64,000 nt of DNA, from positions 1-64,000 of the forward strand of contig NZ_PPXY01000001.1 in NCBI RefSeq assembly GCF_021655115.1, in the 5' to 3' direction. The translations under genes were made by a program, and so were the position numbers. Source of the DNA: Clostridium sp. Cult3 (lineage in GTDB: Bacteria; Bacillota; Clostridia; Tissierellales; Tepidimicrobiaceae). The notes below the pieces were generated by a model. That model was given only the letters and a program-made list of their open reading frames with translations, was not told the DNA's origin and did not search any database. Positions 51,126-60,666 of this stretch are shown one piece after another. Positions within the stretch are counted from its first letter, which is position 1. Every line of letters begins with the position of its first letter.

Positions 51126-52163
51126 ATGAAAAAAGGATGTCCATATGGAACTCATAGAGTATTGGAACCAGAGGGAGTTTTACCTCAACCAGCATTGAAG
51201 ATCGACAACGATATGGAGATTTATGATAATGAAATACTAATCGATGTACAAACCCTAAATGTAGACTCAGCAAGTTTTACCCAAATCAAGGAACAAGCTA
51301 AAGGAGACCCGGAAGAGATAAAGAAGATAATGAAGAGCATAGTAGAGGAAAGAGGGAAGCACCAAAACCCAGTAACTGGCTCGGGAGGTATGTTAATAGG
51401 AACTGTGGAAGAGATTGGACCAACCTTAGAAGGGAAAACCGATTTAAAAGTAGGAGACAAAATAGCTACCCTAGTGTCCTTATCCTTAACACCTCTTAGA
51501 ATAGATGAATTCTTAGAGATAAGACCTGAAGTGGATCAAGTGGATATAAAAGGCAAGGCAATATTATTTGAATCCGGCATATATGCGGTATTACCTGAAG
51601 ATTTACCAGAGAACTTAGCCCTATCCGTATTAGATGTAGCAGGGGCGCCAGCTCAGACAGCTAAATTGGTCAAACCAGGAGATACGGTAGTAGTCATCGG
51701 AGGAACGGGAAAATCCGGCATGCTATGTCTATACGAAGCCAAAAAAAGAGCAGGAGTTACAGGTAAGGTCATATGTGTAGGCTCTAGAGATGAAACCATA
51801 GCTAGGACTAAAAATGCCAATCTAGCAGATTACTATATAAAGGCAGATGCTACCAATGCAGTAGATCTGATGAACAAGGTTAGTGAAATTACCGATGGAG
51901 AAATGGCAGATATAGTCATAAATACGGTAAATATACCAAATACGGAGATGACCAGCATATTACTTACCAAGGATCAGGGGATAGTATACTTCTTCAGCAT
52001 GGCCACCAACTTTACCAAGGCTGCCCTAGGAGCAGAAGGGGTAGGTAAAGACATAACTATGATAGTAGGGAACGGATATACCAAGGATCATGCAGCTATA
52101 TCCTTGGAATTGATGAGGGAAAGTGAAGCATTGAGGAATATATTTGAGAAATTGTATGCTTAG
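51126..52163 (+). CDS. kdd: L-erythro-3,5-diaminohexanoate dehydrogenase
   Basis: 345-residue NAD(P)-dependent dehydrogenase of the lysine fermentation pathway; oxidises 3,5-diaminohexanoate to 5-amino-3-oxohexanoate with release of ammonia. N-terminal signature KKGCPYGTHRVLEPEG and a Rossmann motif VVIGGTGKSGMLC (about residue 195). It is related to 2,4-diaminopentanoate dehydrogenase (Ord), but the presence of kamA and kamDE in the operon favours Kdd. ATG 51126 with GGGGGAA; TTG 51120 is a less likely alternative. Confidence 0.88.
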   Translation: MKKGCPYGTHRVLEPEGVLPQPALKIDNDMEIYDNEILIDVQTLNVDSASFTQIKEQAKGDPEEIKKIMKSIVEERGKHQNPVTGSGGMLIGTVEEIGPTLEGKTDLKVGDKIATLVSLSLTPLRIDEFLEIRPEVDQVDIKGKAILFESGIYAVLPEDLPENLALSVLDVAGAPAQTAKLVKPGDTVVVIGGTGKSGMLCLYEAKKRAGVTGKVICVGSRDETIARTKNANLADYYIKADATNAVDLMNKVSEITDGEMADIVINTVNIPNTEMTSILLTKDQGIVYFFSMATNFTKAALGAEGVGKDITMIVGNGYTKDHAAISLELMRESEALRNIFEKLYA

Positions 52164-52170
52164 GTAATTT

Positions 52171-52199
52171 GTGGGACAGCGAGAACCGTCCCTACTGCC
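52171..52199. repeat. GGGACAG repeat in the kdd-kamA gap
   Basis: GTGGGACAGCGAGAACCGTC then CCTACTGCC; same element as at 53535 and 56262, with a degraded right end. Confidence 0.75.
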
Positions 52200-52224
52200 T
52201 ATATTAAAAAGGGGGATATGTAAA

Positions 52225-53493
52225 ATGAGATCCTATAAGGATACAGAACTGTGGAAGGATGTTACGGACACCCAATGGAATGACTGGAAGTGGCAGGTTA
52301 GAAATAGGATTACCGATGTAGAAACCTTGAAGAAGGTTATAAATATAACGGAACAGGAAGAGAAGGAAATAGGAGCGGTACTTGAGAAATTTAGAATGGG
52401 CATCACACCTTATTATGCATCGCTGATGGACCCAGATGATCCAAACTGTCCCATTAGAAAACAGGCAGTGCCTACTATAATGGAAACCCATGAAAGCGTA
52501 GCGGATATGGAGGATCCACTAGCAGAAGATGTGGATTCACCAGTACCTGGCATCACCCATAGATATCCAGATAGAGTGCTATTTTTAATCACAGACCAAT
52601 GTTCCATGTATTGTAGACATTGTACCAGAAGGAGATTTGCAGGACAGAAGGATTCAGGGGCTCCTAAGAGTCGGATAGACCAAGGGATAGAATATATTAG
52701 GAACACACCCGAAGTAAGGGATGTACTATTGTCTGGTGGAGATGCTCTGCTAGTATCTGATGAGCGATTAGAATATATAATTAGAGAACTAAGGGCTATA
52801 CCCCATGTAGAAATCATAAGAATAGGCAGCCGTACACCTGTAGTTATGCCTATGCGGATTACTGACGATCTAGTAAATATGCTAAAGAAATACCATCCAA
52901 TATGGTTAAATACCCATTTCAATCATCCAAAGGAGATTACAGAAACCTCCAAAGAAGCAGCGAGAAAGATGGCCGATGGGGGGATCCCACTAGGAAACCA
53001 ATCGGTATTGCTAAGGGGAGTAAACGACTGTCCTCACATAATGAAGGATCTAGTTCAGAAATTGGTGATGATGAGGATCAGACCCTATTATATATATCAA
53101 TGCGATCTATCCATGGGAATAGAACATTTTAGAACCAAAGTGTCCAAAGGAGTAGAGATAATAGAAGCCCTAAGAGGCCATACTTCAGGTTTTGCCGTAC
53201 CGACCTTTGTAGTAGATGCACCAGGAGGTGGCGGTAAGACACCAGTCATGCCTCAATATGTAATAAGTCAATCCCCTACTAAGATAGTTCTAAGAAACTA
53301 TGAAGGAGTAATCACCACCTATACAGAACCACAAATACTAGAAGAACCTTGTAATTGTCCTGTATGTAAGGGAGAAAGGGAAAGGCATACAACAGGCATA
53401 GCAGAATTACTCCAAGGCCCTGAGGTAAAAGCTATGGAACCAAATAGTCTGGAGAGAAAAGAGAGAAAAGCTTATATAGCTCACAATGTATAA
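52225..53493 (+). CDS. kamA: Lysine 2,3-aminomutase
   Basis: 422-residue radical SAM, PLP-dependent enzyme that converts L-lysine to L-beta-lysine. The [4Fe-4S] motif is CSMYCRHC (about residue 130); the PLP lysine is in [10 protein letters not shown] (about residue 340); a C-terminal cluster [15 protein letters not shown] holds structural zinc ligands. I chose ATG 52225 after GGGGGAT; the upstream extension runs through the repeat element. First step of the pathway. Confidence 0.95.
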   Translation: MRSYKDTELWKDVTDTQWNDWKWQVRNRITDVETLKKVINITEQEEKEIGAVLEKFRMGITPYYASLMDPDDPNCPIRKQAVPTIMETHESVADMEDPLAEDVDSPVPGITHRYPDRVLFLITDQCSMYCRHCTRRRFAGQKDSGAPKSRIDQGIEYIRNTPEVRDVLLSGGDALLVSDERLEYIIRELRAIPHVEIIRIGSRTPVVMPMRITDDLVNMLKKYHPIWLNTHFNHPKEITETSKEAARKMADGGIPLGNQSVLLRGVNDCPHIMKDLVQKLVMMRIRPYYIYQCDLSMGIEHFRTKVSKGVEIIEALRGHTSGFAVPTFVVDAPGGGGKTPVMPQYVISQSPTKIVLRNYEGVITTYTEPQILEEPCNCPVCKGERERHTTGIAELLQGPEVKAMEPNSLERKERKAYIAHNV

Positions 53494-53498
53494 TTGTA

Positions 53499-53566
53499 GG
53501 GGCAACCTTTGGTTGCCAAGGATTTATCGATAAAGTGGGACACGGAGAACCGTCCCTACTGTCCCA
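53499..53566. repeat. Inverted repeat plus GGGACAG repeat in the kamA-kamB gap
   Basis: GGCAACC-TTT-GGTTGCC (53501-53517) followed by a full copy of the dispersed element, GTGGGACACGGAGAACCGTC then CCTACTGTCCC (53535-53565). The gap of 89 bp is almost filled by the two. Confidence 0.8.
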
Positions 53567-53582
53567 AAATTGGAGGGAATAT

Positions 53583-54614
53583 ATGTTATTAGACCATATA
53601 CACAACAAATACAAAACAATATCCATAGTAGGCATGGCCAAGAATAGTGGCAAGACCGTAGCTTTAAATCATCTGATCCATGAATCTATAGAGGAGGATG
53701 TTCAACTAGGCATCATCTCTACTGGAAGGGATGGAGAAGCAGTAGATGTGGTTACGGACACGGAAAAACCAAAGATATTTGCCGGAGTAGGTACCGTCAT
53801 AGCCACTACTACGGAAATGCTACCCTTCGGAGATGCAAATATAGAAATAATCCATGTAACAGATCATCGAACCCCTTTAGGAGAAATACTCATCGGTCGG
53901 GTGAAGGATAGTGGCTATATTCAAATAGCCGGTCCTCAGACTGTAAAGGAAGTAAAAGAAGTGTCCCAACTTATGTTGAATATTGGCGTAGACCTAGTCA
54001 TCATAGATGGGGCTTTGGACAGAAGGACATCAGCTGCTCCTTCTATTAGCGATGCCACCATTCTGTCTACTGGTGCTGTATTAAGTCGAGATATAAATAG
54101 GGTCATAGAAGAGACCCTTCATATAGTAAATCTGTTTAATCTTCCTCCCATAGGAGATTATATAACAAGGGAGCCCATAGAAGAGGCCATTGATAGAGGA
54201 CAAATAGCTGTAATTGACAAGAATTTTAATACTACCCCTATTAATATAAAAACAGCATTAAATTGTGGCCATATAATTGGGGATCATCTAAAGGAAGATT
54301 CTAGATATTTGGTGATCCCCGGATCCCTTGTAAAGAATACGGTAGAGGATATTATCAGCTCTACCAAAATGTACAAGAATATAGATATAGTAGTAACCGA
54401 TGGAACTAAAATATTTATTGAGCCAAAGGATTGGCTTAGATTTATGAGATATGGGATAAATGTAAAGGTGCTAAATCCTATTAATTTAGTTGCCATAACT
54501 GTAAATCCCTATGCACCTCAGGGATACTATTTTGAACCCAATATATTACTAGAAAAAATGCGACATTATATAAAGGATATTCCCGTAGTAGATGTAGTAC
54601 TAGGGGGTGATTAA
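53583..54614 (+). CDS. kamB: KamB, P-loop protein of the lysine aminomutase operon
   Basis: 343 residues; function unproven. A Walker A-type motif GMAKNSGKT lies at residues 17-25, followed by a G-rich TGRDGE and an acidic VIIDGALD segment (about residue 140) that could be Walker B. This looks like a nucleotide-switch protein of the MeaB/UreG-like or BioD-like kind. The gene always travels with kam genes in fermenters such as Clostridium sticklandii and Fusobacterium. ATG 53583 after GGAGGGA. Inference: it may help assemble, load or reactivate the B12- or PLP-dependent aminomutase. Confidence 0.8.
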   Translation: MLLDHIHNKYKTISIVGMAKNSGKTVALNHLIHESIEEDVQLGIISTGRDGEAVDVVTDTEKPKIFAGVGTVIATTTEMLPFGDANIEIIHVTDHRTPLGEILIGRVKDSGYIQIAGPQTVKEVKEVSQLMLNIGVDLVIIDGALDRRTSAAPSISDATILSTGAVLSRDINRVIEETLHIVNLFNLPPIGDYITREPIEEAIDRGQIAVIDKNFNTTPINIKTALNCGHIIGDHLKEDSRYLVIPGSLVKNTVEDIISSTKMYKNIDIVVTDGTKIFIEPKDWLRFMRYGINVKVLNPINLVAITVNPYAPQGYYFEPNILLEKMRHYIKDIPVVDVVLGGD

Positions 54615-54615
54615 T

Positions 54616-56241
54616 GTGGAATTTATGGATCCTATGACGAAAAGAGCATTGGATTTTCAATATATATTAAATAGAATAGACACCAAAACTCCCTATGGCA
54701 AGGCATATAAGGAGAAGATAAGACCTTTTCTTCCAGGAGAAGAAGATAAATTAATAGAGGAGTTAAAAAAGGTAGAAAGCTATATTCCTTATTGTAAGGA
54801 TAGGCAATTTATGAGACAGATAGGTCATATATTTGCCCATATAAAGGATTTAAAAAGTTCAGTACAAAAAGCCCGAAAAGGAGGTATTCTTTCAGAAGTA
54901 GAACTATTTGAGATCAAGAATTTTTTATATTTGATCAAGGATTTAGATCACCTGTTGAAAAGGCATCAACTTCCTCTATGGGATGATATGGAGATTCAGC
55001 CTATAGAGGATTTAGAAAGACATTTGGACCCAGAGGATACTGGGCTTTCTACTTTTTACATATACGATTCCTACTCAGAGGAATTAAGGGCAATTCGACA
55101 AGAGAAAAGGGAAGTAGAAAAAGAAATAAAAAGGGAGAAAAGACAGCTTAAGGAAGAGATAGAAAGAAAGCTAAATATAAGGCTAAGGCCTGACGGAAGG
55201 GTGATCCTTCCTAAGGATGAGAAGGAGTTAATAGAAACGATAGAAGACTACCCCTACCTAACCTATATTTCCGAAACCTATATCAATATCACGTATTCAA
55301 TAAAGCCAACGGATGATATGAACCTACTGGAAAGGCGTTATCTAATATTGAAGGATAAGGAAGAGAAGGAAGAAGAAAAAATAAAAGAAAATCTATCTAA
55401 ACAAATAGGCAAAAACTCCAAAAGTCTATTTAAAAATATGGCCAGCATTGGGAAAATGGATTTTGTATTTGGTAGGGCTTCCTTTGCTGTAGAAATAGAT
55501 GGAGTAAAGCCTAAAATCACCAAAGACCATAGTATAAACATAGTAGAAGGTCGTCATCCAAAGGTAGAGGAGCTTCTAAAGGCCAAAGGATTGAAGTTTA
55601 CCCCTATATCCATAGGACTAAAGGAAGGGGTTGGCTGTATTACAGGGGCAAATATGGGAGGTAAAACTGTAAGCCTTAAACTAATAGGCCTATTGACGGC
55701 TATGGCCCAATATGGACTAATGGTACCTGCTAAGGAGATGACTTTAGGGTTAAACCAATTTATCAAAACTTCCATTGGAGATCTGCAATCTACAGACAAA
55801 GGCTTGTCCACCTTTGGTGGAGAAATAAAGTTGATCCAAGAAGCCGTAGAAAGATCCCAGGAAAGAGGCTTAATCCTCATAGATGAATTAGCACGAGGTA
55901 CCAATCCTGAAGAAGGCTATGCCATATCTAAGGCTATAGTTGAATACTTAAGAGATAAAAATTCCATAACCCTATTGACAACCCACTATGATCATATAGG
56001 AAATATGGATCAAGTAATCCACTTTCAGGTAATAGGCCTATCCAATGTGGACCTAGACCATTTGAAAGCTCAATTGCAAAATGAGGAAAATGAAATAGAT
56101 ATAATAAACAAACACATGGACTATCGCCTAAAAATAGTAGACAAAACTACAAAAGTCCCCAAAGAAGCCATAAATATAGCTAGGATAATGGGGTTAGATG
56201 AACAAATAATCCATAGGGCAGAAAAAAATTTAGAAGAATAA
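54616..56241 (+). CDS. kamC: KamC, MutS-like ATPase of the lysine aminomutase operon
   Basis: 541 residues related to the core and ATPase parts of MutS but lacking the mismatch-recognition domain. A helical N-terminal region with a coiled coil rich in Glu, Lys and Arg (about 150-190) precedes the ATPase: Walker A GANMGGKT (about residue 345), Walker B LILIDELARGTNP and the TTHYDH switch. Start GTG 54616 with AGGGGGTGA, 1 bp after kamB. A DNA-repair role is unlikely given its operon; I infer an ATP-driven maintenance role for KamDE with KamB. Confidence 0.82.
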   Translation: MEFMDPMTKRALDFQYILNRIDTKTPYGKAYKEKIRPFLPGEEDKLIEELKKVESYIPYCKDRQFMRQIGHIFAHIKDLKSSVQKARKGGILSEVELFEIKNFLYLIKDLDHLLKRHQLPLWDDMEIQPIEDLERHLDPEDTGLSTFYIYDSYSEELRAIRQEKREVEKEIKREKRQLKEEIERKLNIRLRPDGRVILPKDEKELIETIEDYPYLTYISETYINITYSIKPTDDMNLLERRYLILKDKEEKEEEKIKENLSKQIGKNSKSLFKNMASIGKMDFVFGRASFAVEIDGVKPKITKDHSINIVEGRHPKVEELLKAKGLKFTPISIGLKEGVGCITGANMGGKTVSLKLIGLLTAMAQYGLMVPAKEMTLGLNQFIKTSIGDLQSTDKGLSTFGGEIKLIQEAVERSQERGLILIDELARGTNPEEGYAISKAIVEYLRDKNSITLLTTHYDHIGNMDQVIHFQVIGLSNVDLDHLKAQLQNEENEIDIINKHMDYRLKIVDKTTKVPKEAINIARIMGLDEQIIHRAEKNLEE

Positions 56242-56261
56242 CATACTATTAGGGTGATATT

Positions 56262-56292
56262 TGGGACAGGGAGAACCGTCCCTGATGTCCCA
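56262..56292. repeat. GGGACAG repeat in the kamC-kamD gap
   Basis: TGGGACAGGGAGAACCGTCC then CTGATGTCCCA, directly before the kamD ribosome binding site. Third copy in this operon. Confidence 0.8.
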
Positions 56293-56312
56293 CAAAAAGG
56301 AGGTTGAACTAT

Positions 56313-57866
56313 TTGAGCAAATTAAATCTTGATCAAATACAAATAGACAGTTCTAGAAATGCAGCTAGACAAATTGCTGAGGATGTACAAAACTTCATAG
56401 ATCAGCATACTACTACTTCTACTGAGAGAACTGTTACAAGACTATTGGGGGTGGATGGGGTAGATGAAATAGATAGACCTTTACCCAATGTATTGATAGA
56501 CAATATAAAAGAAGGTGGAGGCTTGGAGCAGGGAGCTGCCTACTGGATAGGCAATGCAATAGCCCAAACAGGAGATACACCTCAGAAGGTAGCGGAAAAA
56601 ATTGGCCGAGGAGAACTGGACATTACCCGGATTCCTGCTGCCAGTGAAGAGAAGATCCAAGATATTATATATGAAAGGGCCCAGGAAACCGTAGACAAGA
56701 TAAAACAAAATAGAGATACAAGATCGGAACTAATAGAAACCTTAGGAGAAGGGAAACAACCATATATATATGTAATAGTGGCTACAGGGAATATATATGA
56801 GGATATAGTCCAAGCCCAAGCAGCAGCGCGCCAAGGGGCGGATGTTATAGCGGTCATCAGAACTACTGGCCAATCCCTATTGGATTATGTACCCTATGGG
56901 GCTACTACAGAAGGCTTTGGAGGTACCTACGCTACCCAAGAGAACTTCAGGCTTATGAGAAAGGCCTTAGACGAGGTAGGGGAAGAAGTAGGCCGCTATA
57001 TTAGGCTATGTAACTATTGCTCTGGCCTTTGTATGCCAGAAATAGCTGCTATGGGAGCCTTGGAAAGGTTGGATATGATGTTAAACGATGCCCTATACGG
57101 AATACTATTTAGGGATATCAATATGCAAAGAACCCTAATAGACCAATACTTCTCCAGAGTAATCAATGGCTATGCAGGCATAATCATAAATACTGGTGAA
57201 GACAATTACCTAACTACTGACGATGCAGTAGAAGCCGCCCATACCGTATTAGCCTCCCAATTTATCAACGAACAATTTGCACTGAAGGCTGGAATTCCTG
57301 AAGAACAGATGGGGCTAGGCCATGCCTTTGAGATGGATCCATCCTTGGAAAATGGGTTCCTATACGAATTGGCTCAAGCCCAAATGGCCCGGGAGATATT
57401 CCCCAATGCACCACTAAAATATATGCCACCGACCAAGTATATGACCGGCAATATATTTATGGGCCATATACAAGACGCCCTATTCAATATGGTAGCCATA
57501 ATGACAGGCCAAAGCATTCAACTACTAGGTATGTTGACAGAGGCCATTCATACTCCTCATCTCCACGACAGATATCTATCCATAGAAAATGCCCAATATA
57601 TCTTCAACAATGCTAGAAATCTAGGAGATGAGATTAGTTTCAAAGAAGATGGCATAATCCAAAACAGAGCCCAAGAGGTATTAGAAAAAGCAGAGGAATT
57701 ACTCAACGAAATAGCAGACATAGGCCTATTCCACACCATAGAACAGGGCAAATTTGGTGGAGTAAAAAGATCCAGAACTGGAGGCAAAGGATTGGAAGGA
57801 GTAGCTAAAAAAGGTAGCGCCTACTTCAATCCATTCATTTCGCTAATGGTTGGAGGTGGTAGATAA
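56313..57866 (+). CDS. kamD: Beta-lysine 5,6-aminomutase alpha subunit
   Basis: 517 residues, the usual length. PLP- and adenosylcobalamin-dependent TIM-barrel subunit; conserved stretches GADVIAVIRTTGQSLLDYVP and LCNYCSGLCMPEIA are visible. Start TTG 56313, 9 nt after AAAGGAGG (TTG 56304 is too close). Its stop overlaps the start of kamE. Converts beta-lysine to 3,5-diaminohexanoate with KamE. Confidence 0.95.
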   Translation: MSKLNLDQIQIDSSRNAARQIAEDVQNFIDQHTTTSTERTVTRLLGVDGVDEIDRPLPNVLIDNIKEGGGLEQGAAYWIGNAIAQTGDTPQKVAEKIGRGELDITRIPAASEEKIQDIIYERAQETVDKIKQNRDTRSELIETLGEGKQPYIYVIVATGNIYEDIVQAQAAARQGADVIAVIRTTGQSLLDYVPYGATTEGFGGTYATQENFRLMRKALDEVGEEVGRYIRLCNYCSGLCMPEIAAMGALERLDMMLNDALYGILFRDINMQRTLIDQYFSRVINGYAGIIINTGEDNYLTTDDAVEAAHTVLASQFINEQFALKAGIPEEQMGLGHAFEMDPSLENGFLYELAQAQMAREIFPNAPLKYMPPTKYMTGNIFMGHIQDALFNMVAIMTGQSIQLLGMLTEAIHTPHLHDRYLSIENAQYIFNNARNLGDEISFKEDGIIQNRAQEVLEKAEELLNEIADIGLFHTIEQGKFGGVKRSRTGGKGLEGVAKKGSAYFNPFISLMVGGGR

Positions 57867-58624
57867 TGACTCAAGTTGCAAAGGTAGATTTAACTAGGAT
57901 AAAACCCTATGGGGATACCCTAAACGACGGTATGGTACAGACTAGCTTTACTTTACCAGTACCCTATGGAGATGAAGCTAATGAAGCAGCTAGACTGCTG
58001 GCTAAAAAGATGGGGCTAGAAGAGCCATCGGTAGTCTATTCCAAGGATTTAGGCGTAGGTTATACCTATTTCATAGTATATGGCAAATGTATTCACACCG
58101 TGGACTATACCAAGATAGAAGTACCCAAGGTGGATATAGAGATAATGACCAAAGAGGAAGTAGAACAATTTATAAAGGATAATATAAAAAGAAATGTAGT
58201 CATAGTAGGAGCCTGCACTGGTACCGATGCCCACACCGTTGGCATAGATGCCATAATGAATATGAAAGGATATGCAGGACATTTTGGACTGGAAAGATAC
58301 GAAGGTATGGATGCCTACAACTTAGGTAGTCAGGTGCCCAACGAAGAACTAGTGGCAAAAGCCATAGAACTAGATGCAGACGCCATATTGGTGTCCCAAG
58401 TAGTAACCCAAAAGGATGTTCACATCCCCAATCTAACGGAACTGGTAGAGCTATTAGAAGCAGAAGGCATAAGGGATAAGGTAGTACTAACCTGCGGTGG
58501 ACCACGAATCTCCCATGAATTGGCCAAGGAACTAGGCTATGATGCAGGCTTTGGAACGGGAACCTTTGCTGAAGACGTAGCTACCTTTACAGTAATGGAA
58601 ATGGTGAAGAGGGGATTGGTGTAA
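57866..58624 (+). CDS. kamE: Beta-lysine 5,6-aminomutase beta subunit, B12-binding
   Basis: 252 residues. The B12-binding motif DxHxxG is seen as DAHTVG (about residue 121), followed by the Rossmann-like fold with the SQV and CGGPR segments of the cobalamin domain. Pairs with KamD. Starts at ATG 57866 with GGAGGTGG inside kamD. End of the operon: no kce, kal or CoA-transferase genes follow, so the later steps must be encoded elsewhere. Confidence 0.95.
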   Translation: MTQVAKVDLTRIKPYGDTLNDGMVQTSFTLPVPYGDEANEAARLLAKKMGLEEPSVVYSKDLGVGYTYFIVYGKCIHTVDYTKIEVPKVDIEIMTKEEVEQFIKDNIKRNVVIVGACTGTDAHTVGIDAIMNMKGYAGHFGLERYEGMDAYNLGSQVPNEELVAKAIELDADAILVSQVVTQKDVHIPNLTELVELLEAEGIRDKVVLTCGGPRISHELAKELGYDAGFGTGTFAEDVATFTVMEMVKRGLV

Positions 58625-58733
58625 ACAAACCATTGTCTGAATATTTACCAAATATTGTCCCATGACGAAGATAGAGCCTATCTGATATAATATTATGTAA
58701 ACCAACATAAATTATATAGAAAGGAAGAAAATC

Positions 58734-60656
58734 ATGGACAATGGCAAAAATGCTAATATAGAGTTCAAACCCTATATTGCAGCCGACAAAGTAATGCCAG
58801 AATTTACAGCTACAGCTATTATCATAGGGATTATTATGTCTATTATATTTGGTGCTGCCAATGCCTATATTGGGCTAAGGGTAGGTATGACTATATCGGC
58901 CTCTATACCGGCAGCAGTAATATCCATGGGAATCATCCGTGGAATAATGAAAAGGGATTCTATCCTAGAGAATAATATGGTTCAAACCATAGGTTCTGCT
59001 GGTGAATCCCTAGCATCAGGGGCTATATTCACATTGCCAGCCCTATTCATCTGGTCTCAGGAATTAGGTATGGCAGCTCCAAGTCTTCTTCGAATAGTAA
59101 TCATCGCCCTTTCTGGCGGGATACTAGGAGCATTGCTCATGTTACCCCTTAGAAAGGCACTAATCGCTAAAGAACATGGGATATTACCTTATCCAGAAGG
59201 TACGGCTTGTGCAGAGGTATTAATAGCCGGGGAAACCGGAGGAGCCAAAGCTAAAACCGTATTTACAGGATTGGGGATAGGTTCCTTGTTCAAATTTATA
59301 ACCGACGGCATAAAGCTATTTCCCAGCGAAATAGAATGGGCTATACCTAAATACAAAGGTGCAGCCATAGGTATGGATACCCTACCAGCCCTACTAGGAG
59401 TAGGTTTTATCGTAGGACCCCAGATATCCTCCTATATGTTATCTGGTGCCGTATTAGGTTGGTTGGTAATCATACCACTTATAACCCACCTAGGTCAATA
59501 TATACCGGAAATAATCTATCCAGCAGCTGTACCTATTAGTCAGCTAGACTACTGGGGAATTTGGTCTAACTATATTAAATATATAGGTGCAGGAGCCGTA
59601 GCCTTTGGAGGGATTTTGTCCCTAATAAAATCCTTACCTCTAATAGTAAGGACCTTCAAAGAAGCATTAGGAGGCCTAAAGGGTACTACTAGAAGCACTT
59701 CTACCCTTAGAACTGATGAAGATATGTCTATTAAAGGCGCCTTCCTAGGAGTAATAGCCATAGTAATATTTATCGGGGCTACAAACTTTATTCCCGTAGG
59801 AATTCCAGGGGCCTTGATCATCGCCATATTTGGATTCTTCTTTGCTACTGTATCAGCAAGACTAGTAGGTCTAGTAGGTAGCAGTAACAATCCAGTATCG
59901 GGAATGACCATAGCCACTCTATTGGTAACATCCATCATATTTAAAGCCATAGGATTTGATGGAGAAGAGGGAATGATAGGAGCCCTATCTGTAGGTGCAG
60001 TAATCTGTATAATCGCAGCTATGGCAGGAGATATGTCTCAGGACTTGAAGACTGGCTTCCTAGTAGGTGCCACACCTAGGAAACAACAATATGGTGAACT
60101 AATAGGAGCCGTAGCGTCTGGGCTAGTAATAGGCTTTGTACTACTATTATTAAACAAAGCTTGGGGATTTGGTTCTGAAGAACTTCCAGCACCACAGGCT
60201 ACCTTGATGAAACTAGTAATCGAAGGGGTAATGAGCGGTAATCTCCCCTGGGCCTTGGTATTTGCTGGAGCAGGTATAGGCTTGGTAGTAGAACTACTAG
60301 GGATTCAAATACTGCCCTTTGCCGTAGGATTATATCTACCTATCCATCTAAGTGTACCTATTATGATAGGTGGTATCCTAAGGGGAATACTGGATAAGAA
60401 AAAATTAGATGAAGATACACTTAAACAAAAGGTTGACGGTGGTATACTTTTCTCCTCTGGCCTTATAGCAGGAGAAGGTCTAATAGGAATATTATTAGCT
60501 GTATTGGCTATAATACCGGTAGGTGGAGAATTGACCGTTGCAGATAAAGTAGCCTTTGGAAATAATATACTAGGCCAAGGCGGGTCTATAATATTTTTCG
60601 CTTTACTAGCTTTTACTCTAGTAAAACACTCCTTCTTTGCTAAAGAGGAAAACTAA
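58734..60656 (+). CDS. OPT family oligopeptide transporter
   Basis: 640-residue membrane protein with about 14-16 hydrophobic segments, of the bacterial OPT family. Signatures include NAYIGLRVGMTISASIPAAV and GILPYPEGTACAEVL. Imports peptides (or metal chelates in some members). Lying 109 bp after the lysine operon, it may feed it with peptides. A weak promoter-like TATAAT (58686-58691) lies in the gap. AAGGAAG precedes ATG 58734. Confidence 0.9.
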   Translation: MDNGKNANIEFKPYIAADKVMPEFTATAIIIGIIMSIIFGAANAYIGLRVGMTISASIPAAVISMGIIRGIMKRDSILENNMVQTIGSAGESLASGAIFTLPALFIWSQELGMAAPSLLRIVIIALSGGILGALLMLPLRKALIAKEHGILPYPEGTACAEVLIAGETGGAKAKTVFTGLGIGSLFKFITDGIKLFPSEIEWAIPKYKGAAIGMDTLPALLGVGFIVGPQISSYMLSGAVLGWLVIIPLITHLGQYIPEIIYPAAVPISQLDYWGIWSNYIKYIGAGAVAFGGILSLIKSLPLIVRTFKEALGGLKGTTRSTSTLRTDEDMSIKGAFLGVIAIVIFIGATNFIPVGIPGALIIAIFGFFFATVSARLVGLVGSSNNPVSGMTIATLLVTSIIFKAIGFDGEEGMIGALSVGAVICIIAAMAGDMSQDLKTGFLVGATPRKQQYGELIGAVASGLVIGFVLLLLNKAWGFGSEELPAPQATLMKLVIEGVMSGNLPWALVFAGAGIGLVVELLGIQILPFAVGLYLPIHLSVPIMIGGILRGILDKKKLDEDTLKQKVDGGILFSSGLIAGEGLIGILLAVLAIIPVGGELTVADKVAFGNNILGQGGSIIFFALLAFTLVKHSFFAKEEN

Positions 60657-60666
60657 AGGAGCAGAT

